Of a stretch of DNA of 9,930 bases, positions 6,083 through 9,930 are shown piece after piece (the stretch's first letter is position 1; every line of letters begins with the position of its first letter). The translations under genes were made by a program, and so were the position numbers. The stretch covers positions 39,074-49,003 of the forward strand of contig PCXQ01000002.1 of NCBI GenBank assembly GCA_002794035.1. Direction: 5' to 3'. The DNA is from Candidatus Yanofskybacteria bacterium CG10_big_fil_rev_8_21_14_0_10_36_16. Lineage in GTDB: Bacteria > Patescibacteria > Paceibacteria > 2-02-FULL-40-12 > IGHO2-01-FULL-4-A. Under the pieces are notes generated by a model. It had not been told where the DNA came from. It ran no database searches and saw nothing but the letters and a program-made list of their open reading frames with translations.

Positions 6083-6109
6083 GAATTTGCGAGCTGGAAT
6101 TTGCGAACT
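6082..6109. repeat. 14-bp tandem direct repeat
   Basis: GGAATTTGCGAGCT at 6082-6095 is followed at once by GGAATTTGCGAACT at 6096-6109, 13 of 14 bases identical. TGGAATTT-type short arrays are common between genes in AT-rich CPR genomes. The first base is shared with the inverted repeat next to it. The repeat lies inside the predicted trxB leader. Confidence 0.7.
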
Positions 6110-6119
6110 ATTTAACACT

Positions 6120-6147
6120 ATTGTATCAACTATAATCATTAAATCAA
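6120..6147 (-). promoter_or_regulatory. Probable promoter of the trxB-rpiB-rpe operon
   Basis: On the minus strand TTGATT (6142-6147) and TACAAT (6120-6125) are separated by 16 bp, four and five of six matches to consensus. The predicted start near 6113 leaves a leader of about 110 nt before the trxB ATG, and that leader contains the inverted and tandem repeats listed separately. Confidence 0.5.
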
Positions 6148-6206
6148 TCTTGAGTTGTTAATAAAAATACGTTATAAATAGCCGCATAATTAGCCATTTT
6201 ATTTAA

Positions 6207-6235
6207 TTGACAACCTGTGTCTGTTTTGCTAAAAT
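6207..6235 (+). promoter_or_regulatory. Strong promoter of rpsF-ssb-rpsR, predicted leaderless
   Basis: TTGACA at 6207-6212, a 17-bp spacer, and TAAAAT at 6230-6235 preceded by TGC (extended -10) make this the best promoter in the window. Counting 7 nt from the last -10 base puts the start at about 6242, only 3 nt before the rpsF ATG at 6245. There is no room for a Shine-Dalgarno site and none is seen. Confidence 0.8.
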
Positions 6236-6244
6236 GTTTAAATA

Positions 6245-6676
6245 ATGGAAACACAATTAAAAAACTACGAACTTGCCTTTCACTTAACGCCAGATTTGGA
6301 AACAAGTGAGGTTGAGGCAAAAACAGAGGAAATAGAAAAAACCGTTAAAAAAGCAGGCGGTAATATTATATTTGTTAAATCTCCTGTAAAAACCCATCTT
6401 TCTTACCCTCTCAAAAAAAATCATTCTGCATATTTCGGACATATCAACTTTTCGGTTACACCAGAAACAATAGAAAAAATCAATTCAGAAATGAAACTGC
6501 AAGCATCAGTTTTAAGATATCTAATTTCCCAAAAAGAAATGATGGAAAAAAGACCAGTACATGAAACAACGCTCATAACTTCAACCCACACTCCGGAAAG
6601 AAATAAGACAGAAAAACCAAGCAGAAAACCTGAAGAAATAGAAAAAGAATTAGAAGAAGTATTGGAAAAAATTTAA
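6245..6676 (+). CDS. rpsF: 30S ribosomal protein bS6
   Basis: Small-subunit protein that pairs with bS18 on the 16S rRNA platform. The 143-residue product has the S6 fold in residues 5-98: NYELAFHLTPDL at 7-18, the YPLKK motif at 54-58 (usual form YPIKK), FGHINF at 64-69, and VLRYLI at 89-94. Residues 100-143 are a charged, helical Lys/Glu extension, as in many S6 proteins. The ATG at 6245 places YEL at the normal distance from the N-terminus and lies about 3 nt after the predicted transcription start, so translation should be leaderless. It begins the classic rpsF-ssb-rpsR order. Because there is no leader, the usual S6:S18 autoregulatory RNA ahead of rpsF cannot be there; if feedback control exists it must sit elsewhere in the operon. 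Confidence 0.96.
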   Translation: METQLKNYELAFHLTPDLETSEVEAKTEEIEKTVKKAGGNIIFVKSPVKTHLSYPLKKNHSAYFGHINFSVTPETIEKINSEMKLQASVLRYLISQKEMMEKRPVHETTLITSTHTPERNKTEKPSRKPEEIEKELEEVLEKI

Positions 6677-6680
6677 TTAG

Positions 6681-6731
6681 CCACCCGAGCATAGTTAAAC
6701 GAAAGTGGAAACAAAAAATTCCCCGTTTGCT
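6681..6731 (+). promoter_or_regulatory. Possible RNA structure in the rpsF-ssb gap
   Basis: In the 76-bp gap, AGC (6688-6690) and AAACG (6697-6701) can pair with CGTTT-GCT (6724-6731), leaving a 6-nt bulge. GGAA (6707-6710) pairs with TTCC (6719-6722) inside. Alternatively CCAC (6681-6684), followed by CCG, pairs with GTGG (6705-6708). The stems are short and mutually exclusive, so this is weak. Regulation by S6:S18 is only a thought prompted by the CCG next to the stem. Confidence 0.25.
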
Positions 6732-6752
6732 TTACTCACAAGCTAATAGGCA

Positions 6753-7295
6753 ATGAATTTAAACAAAGTCATATTAGTTGGCCGCTTAGCAGCTGACCCA
6801 GAAACAAGAACAATTCCAAGCGGACAAAATGTAACCACAATCCGACTTGCCACAAGCCGAGTCTGGTATGATCAAAGCAGTCAAAAACAAGAACAAACAG
6901 AATTTCATACCATTGTCTGCTGGGGTAAATTGTCTGATATAACAAGCAGATATCTAAGAAAGGGCCAATTAGCAATGTTTGAAGGACGTCTTCAGACAAG
7001 ATCGTGGGATGGTCAAGATGGAGTAAAGCGCTACAAAACTGAAGTTGTTGCTGAAGGAATGCAAATGGGACCAAAAGCAATGGGGGGTTCCGGATCAAAT
7101 TACAACAACGACAACCAATCACAAAATAATTACAACCCAAGACAAAATCGAAACAACAATACCAACAGCAAATCAAATGATGATGACGATATACCTGTAA
7201 TAAATGAGGAGGAACCATTTGATTCTACAAACAATAAAAATGATGATGATGGCGTAGAAGAAAAACAAATAGATTTAAAAGATATACCATTTTAA
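6753..7295 (+). CDS. ssb: Single-stranded DNA-binding protein
   Basis: Coats single-stranded DNA during replication, repair and recombination and recruits partners through its C-terminal tip. The 180-residue protein has an OB fold in residues 1-107: MNLNKVILVGRL at the N-terminus, PSGQNVTTIRLATSR at 22-36, TEFHTIVCWGKLSD at 49-62, and GQLAMFEGRLQTRSW at 71-85. An Asn/Gln-rich disordered linker follows (about 108-165), then an acidic end closing with LKDIPF, the canonical SSB tip. Oddly, the linker holds a second tip-like stretch, DDDDIPV at 143-149 followed by EEEPF at 152-156. The gene lies between rpsF and rpsR as in most bacteria. Its start has only an AGG 2 nt before the ATG, too close for a good Shine-Dalgarno pairing, so it may depend on coupling or structure. 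Confidence 0.96.
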   Translation: MNLNKVILVGRLAADPETRTIPSGQNVTTIRLATSRVWYDQSSQKQEQTEFHTIVCWGKLSDITSRYLRKGQLAMFEGRLQTRSWDGQDGVKRYKTEVVAEGMQMGPKAMGGSGSNYNNDNQSQNNYNPRQNRNNNTNSKSNDDDDIPVINEEEPFDSTNNKNDDDGVEEKQIDLKDIPF

Positions 7296-7302
7296 TAAAA
7301 AG

Positions 7303-7350
7303 ATTATAGCTGGGGACATATGGTCAACCACCATAAAGCCAGGCCATAAT
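7303..7350 (+). promoter_or_regulatory. Bulged hairpin between ssb and rpsR
   Basis: ATTAT (7303-7307) pairs with ATAAT (7346-7350). GC-TGG (7309-7313) pairs with CCAG-GC (7339-7344) around a bulged G. After a purine-rich internal loop (GGACA against AAG), TATGGT (7319-7324) pairs with ACCATA (7330-7335) over a 5-nt loop. No T-run follows, so it is not a terminator. It ends 14 nt before the rpsR ATG and spans nearly the whole 69-bp gap. A role as cis-regulator, processing site or S18-binding site is inference. Confidence 0.5.
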
Positions 7351-7364
7351 CATTAAGAAAATAA

Positions 7365-7577
7365 ATGCCTTGTACTGCTTGCCACAAAAAAATAAATGAC
7401 TTTGATTACAAAGAACCAAGAATGCTCCGAAAATATGTATCGGGTTCTTTTAAGGTTTTACCGGCTAAAAGAACAGGATTGTGCCCTCGACACCAAAGAA
7501 AGGTAACAAACGCTATTAAGCTTTCCCGCTTTATGGCATTGATGCCATTTACCCGAAGCCAAACACGAAAAAAATAA
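7365..7577 (+). CDS. rpsR: 30S ribosomal protein bS18, zinc-binding type
   Basis: Small-subunit protein that forms a heterodimer with bS6. The 70-residue product shows S18 motifs: YKEPRMLRKYVS at 15-26, FKVLPAKRTGLC at 29-40, PRHQRKVTNAIKLSR at 41-55 and ALMPF at 58-62. The N-terminal MPCTAC gives Cys3 and Cys6, which with Cys40 and His43 (CPRH) form a CxxC...CxxH set, as in zinc-binding (C+) forms of S18. The ATG at 7365 is preceded by TTAAGAAAATAA, at best a weak ribosome site, and by a strong hairpin. The gene closes the operon; a terminator starts 24 bp after its stop and no rplI follows, unlike many bacteria in which bL9 comes next. Confidence 0.95.
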   Translation: MPCTACHKKINDFDYKEPRMLRKYVSGSFKVLPAKRTGLCPRHQRKVTNAIKLSRFMALMPFTRSQTRKK

Positions 7578-7600
7578 TTCTAAAAATTTAAATCCCAAAA

Positions 7601-7626
7601 CCCTCCGCCTAAGGCGGAGGGTTTTT
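7601..7626 (+). terminator. Terminator after rpsR, probably bidirectional
   Basis: CCCTCCGCC (7601-7609) and GGCGGAGGG (7613-7621) form a perfect 9-bp stem over a TAA loop, followed by TTTTT at 7622-7626. On the minus strand the same stem is followed by TTTT, so it can also end the converging peptidase gene whose stop is at 7655-7657. Confidence 0.92.
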
Positions 7627-7654
7627 AATTGATATTGATTGCTTTTAAGTATGT

Positions 7655-9601
7655 TTATGGCCAGGATGGTGTAGCAGTAATAAACGGACAGAAATCAACA
7701 TAAGAACTTACTGGCACTCCCGAACCTGGGTCTTCTTCAGGAGAGCATTTTTTTCCGAGAGGTCCATTTGATGCTCCCCACCAGTTGTTCTCTGCGCTGA
7801 CGGTAGCTGTTGTCTGGTTAAGCACACCATCCGTTGAAGTATTGATAAATGAGCTACTAGAAATGCTTCCGGTTCCACTATTTTCAATTTTGAAACCGAC
7901 AGAAGCTGATGCTAAGATGGAATTATCTATATCAACATTTCCGCCATAGGAATCTACAGTCCAACCAAAGTAATTTCCCGCATAGCTTATTTTTGCATAA
8001 CTAATAGAGGCAGTTCCTCCAGAATTAACTCTTATTCCCCGCCAATCTCCTGCGGTTGGGTTTGTAGATGAACCGTCATGATTTGTATCACCACCTACGG
8101 TGTCGTCCCTATAGGATGTGAAATATATAGGTGCGCTTGAAGAGCCTATTGCGCTTAGAGTTCCGCTTACATATAGCGCTGAAGCACCAATTTGAGGTTT
8201 AAAGATAACCCCCGGGTCTAATGTAAGGGTTTTACCAGAACTTATGGTCATACCAGATGTTGTAATTATGTATGGGAATTGGGTATCACCCCATGTTTGG
8301 TCTTTGTACATTGTACCGCTAACTTGCATACCAAGATCGCCACTGCTTCCTGATGCTATGTTACCATAAGAGGTTAATGTTTTATTACCAAGCAAAAATC
8401 TAACAGCAGCATAATTATTATCTATAAAAGTATTATTTGTTAATGTTAATGGTCCATTTGAACCCCCGGCATATACACCGTAATTACCTGTGTTTTGTAT
8501 GGTAGTGCCGTCTATATTTACAGAGCTTGAGCTTAGATAAAAACCATAACTGTATAATGAATCAAGCAAAGAATCTGTTACATTTATTATGCCTCCATTG
8601 TTTGTGTAGATACCATAATCACCATATCTTATTACGGCATGGTCAAAATCTGCTGTTGAGCCTGGGTTTGTTTGTATATAGTTCCAGTCACTTGAAGCAG
8701 GGCTGGTAGCTGAACCATCGCCATTTGTATCACCACCTACGGTGTCGTCTTTGTATGATGTAAAGTAACTTGGGGATGAGGCTGTACCATTAACATTAAG
8801 GTCACCGCTTATTAAAAATTTAGATGTGTCTGTTTGGAATTTAACTATTGCTCCGGGCTCTATGTCTAGAGAGGCAGAGGCGGCGAGGGTGATGGAGCCG
8901 TTGAGTAGATGGACGACGTTTGGCCCCCAGATACTGTTGGAATTGATTGTGCCGGAAATAGGAACAACAAAAGAAGGTGAGGCGTTTGTCCAAAGATAAT
9001 TATTGGTGTTATAAGGCCAAGGGTCAGATCCTCCACCGGACCAACCGTAAGGGTCTACTTGCTCAGTATCCGTTGTGCAATCACAATCGTACACACCAAA
9101 ATGCAAATGAGGCTCAGTTGAAAGTCCAGTATCTCCACTACTAGCTATGACATCACCACGAATAACTGACTCGCTAACATCAAAATTATTTGAATCTTCT
9201 ATTAAATGAGCATATACGGTTCTTTGGCTAGAGCTACCATGATATAAATACATACGGAAACCATAACCCTGACTGTGGTTCATGGGATTTTCCCAACCAA
9301 CCACCCTTACATTTCCGTCAGCTGCAGCGTATATTTCCTTGCCCTCAATTTCATTAGTTAAGTAATCCAAACCATGATGATCATCATAAGAAAAAACTGT
9401 CTCTCCATCATACCTTACTTTTTCTCCAGAATCAGCATCGTGGTCAAAATAACCAAATAAGGAAATATCTGAATCGTTAATAGTATCTATAGGAAGAGTG
9501 TAATAACTTGCAAATACTGAAACTGGGGTCACGAAAAGCACAACTAAGCAAAGAATAAACAATTGTGATAATTTTAAATTTTTATTGGATTTTATACTCA
9601 T
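7655..9601 (-). CDS. Secreted M23 (LytM) endopeptidase fused to a right-handed beta-helix
   Basis: Exported zinc endopeptidase expected to cut peptidoglycan cross-links, joined to a large beta-helix. From the ATG at 9599-9601 it has 648 residues; in-frame ATGs at 9607 and 9613 add two or four residues and no ribosome site decides between them. A signal peptide covers residues 1-31 (Lys-rich start, core FILCLVVLFV, cut after VFA). The M23 domain at about 70-175 is complete: H75-H-G-L-D79, AAADG, YAHL with His132, and the zinc HLH His165/His167. Residues 205-610 form the beta-helix, with two similar modules (about 243-331 and 458-544), each holding YFTSY-K/R-DDTVGGDTN-x-DGS. The end has ENNWWGASNGP and two Cys (619, 638). 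No anchor is visible, so it is probably released or bound to the wall. It overlaps the upstream propeller gene by 20 bp. Confidence 0.9.
   Translation of the reverse strand: MSIKSNKNLKLSQLFILCLVVLFVTPVSVFASYYTLPIDTINDSDISLFGYFDHDADSGEKVRYDGETVFSYDDHHGLDYLTNEIEGKEIYAAADGNVRVVGWENPMNHSQGYGFRMYLYHGSSSQRTVYAHLIEDSNNFDVSESVIRGDVIASSGDTGLSTEPHLHFGVYDCDCTTDTEQVDPYGWSGGGSDPWPYNTNNYLWTNASPSFVVPISGTINSNSIWGPNVVHLLNGSITLAASASLDIEPGAIVKFQTDTSKFLISGDLNVNGTASSPSYFTSYKDDTVGGDTNGDGSATSPASSDWNYIQTNPGSTADFDHAVIRYGDYGIYTNNGGIINVTDSLLDSLYSYGFYLSSSSVNIDGTTIQNTGNYGVYAGGSNGPLTLTNNTFIDNNYAAVRFLLGNKTLTSYGNIASGSSGDLGMQVSGTMYKDQTWGDTQFPYIITTSGMTISSGKTLTLDPGVIFKPQIGASALYVSGTLSAIGSSSAPIYFTSYRDDTVGGDTNHDGSSTNPTAGDWRGIRVNSGGTASISYAKISYAGNYFGWTVDSYGGNVDIDNSILASASVGFKIENSGTGSISSSSFINTSTDGVLNQTTATVSAENNWWGASNGPLGKKCSPEEDPGSGVPVSSYVDFCPFITATPSWP
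8081..8107. repeat. 27-bp direct repeat inside the peptidase gene, copy 1
   Basis: Identical to 8723-8749. On the coding strand it encodes the DDTVGGDTN segment of the second beta-helix module. Flanking sequence is similar but diverged, so this is an internal gene duplication whose core was kept at DNA level, not an insertion. Confidence 0.85.
8723..8749. repeat. 27-bp direct repeat inside the peptidase gene, copy 2
   Basis: Exact partner of 8081-8107, 642 bp away and in the same reading frame. It encodes the DDTVGGDTN segment of the first beta-helix module. Recombination between the copies would delete exactly 214 codons, leaving the frame intact with one fewer module. Confidence 0.85.
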
Positions 9602-9930
9602 AAACATAATCATCGTCTATAAAAGTTATTTTTGAACTATCATAGGCCCAAACAAATGGTATGTTTTTAGCTTTGTGAATTTTAATAAAATTACTTCCAT
9701 CAAGATTTATTACATAAATCCAAGTTTCTCCATTATGGCTTTCCAAAAATGCCACCTTGTCACCCGCAGGCGATAAACCAATATGTGTTAAAACTTTTTT
9801 ATCTTCCTTTAAAATCAATCTGGTATTACCATCCGATCTTTTAACATAAAGATCAGCGTAATCGGTTTGGCTGTCTGTAAGTGCATACACAATATCTCCT
9901 GCATTAGATATGTCCAAACTTATAATACCG
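9582..9930 (-). CDS. PD40/TolB-like beta-propeller protein, C-terminal end only
   Basis: The reading frame enters from the right edge and stays open there (GIISLDISNAGDIVYAL), so the true start is outside the window; the TTG at 9915-9917 is only an internal codon. About 115 C-terminal residues are seen. They form repeats of the WD40-like PD40 type found in TolB and related propellers: LDISNAGDIVYALTD, then a strand pair DLYVKRSDGNTRLI, then LSPAGDKVAFLESHNGET with WIYVINLDGSN, then WAYDSSKITFIDDDYVYEYKIQ. The S-P-x-G-x-x-(I/V)-(A/T)-F pattern is diagnostic. Such proteins are usually exported or periplasm/surface-linked and mediate contacts, but the N-terminus is missing. The stop lies inside the start region of the M23 peptidase gene, a 20-bp overlap, so the two are likely co-expressed. 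Confidence 0.75.
   Translation of the reverse strand, partial: GIISLDISNAGDIVYALTDSQTDYADLYVKRSDGNTRLILKEDKKVLTHIGLSPAGDKVAFLESHNGETWIYVINLDGSNFIKIHKAKNIPFVWAYDSSKITFIDDDYVYEYKIQ

Noticed and set aside
6769..7218. Minus-strand 149-residue frame
   Set aside because: Antisense shadow of ssb, with a composition (Leu, His, Cys) typical of reversed Gln/Asn-rich codons.
1..9930. CRISPR arrays, insertion sequences, tRNA or rRNA genes
   Set aside because: No regularly spaced repeats, transposase frames, cloverleaf or rRNA-like sequence was found on reading both strands.

Overview
The window looks like part of a small, AT-rich genome of the Candidate Phyla Radiation (Patescibacteria). Several signs point that way: weak or absent Shine-Dalgarno sites; an rpsF-ssb-rpsR operon with no rplI (bL9) behind it; an in-frame EPFGSTQGKP mini-repeat inside a gene; and a secreted peptidase fused to a beta-helix with DDTVGGDTN modules ending in an NNWWG segment. 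TGA works as a stop (the ATGA overlap ending rpe), so the recoded UGA-glycine lineages are unlikely. This placement is an inference from gene content and style, not from a phylogeny.

Layout. Positions 1-6001 are minus-strand genes, read right to left: trxB-like flavoprotein reductase, rpiB, rpe, a small membrane protein, a PfkB-family sugar kinase, then after a 415-bp gap an unrecognised 430-residue protein and a class II aldolase that runs off the left edge. trxB-rpiB-rpe-membrane protein are tightly packed (10-bp gap, 15-bp gap, 4-bp overlap) and look like one operon, with pfkB 64 bp further on. rpiB, rpe, the kinase and the aldolase together suggest non-oxidative pentose-phosphate and lower-sugar metabolism. 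The reductase upstream adds thiol redox.

The gap at 1928-2343 is not empty. On the plus strand it has a TTGACA-type promoter, a chain of hairpins whose G-U wobbles only make sense on the plus strand, and a terminator. I call it a roughly 325-nt structured non-coding RNA of unknown class, the most interesting item here.

Positions 6008-6244 form a divergent control region. A near-consensus promoter drives rpsF so close to its ATG that the mRNA should be leaderless. On the other strand a promoter for trxB leaves a roughly 110-nt leader holding an 11-bp inverted repeat and a 14-bp tandem repeat. The plus-strand operon rpsF-ssb-rpsR (6245-7577) encodes bS6, single-stranded DNA-binding protein and zinc-type bS18. 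A strong bulged hairpin lies just before rpsR and a near-perfect GC-rich terminator follows it.

From 7655 to the right edge, two overlapping minus-strand genes encode exported or surface functions: the C-terminal end of a PD40/TolB-like beta-propeller protein, then a signal-peptide-bearing M23 endopeptidase fused to a right-handed beta-helix. I saw no CRISPR array, tRNA, rRNA, transposase or insertion sequence.
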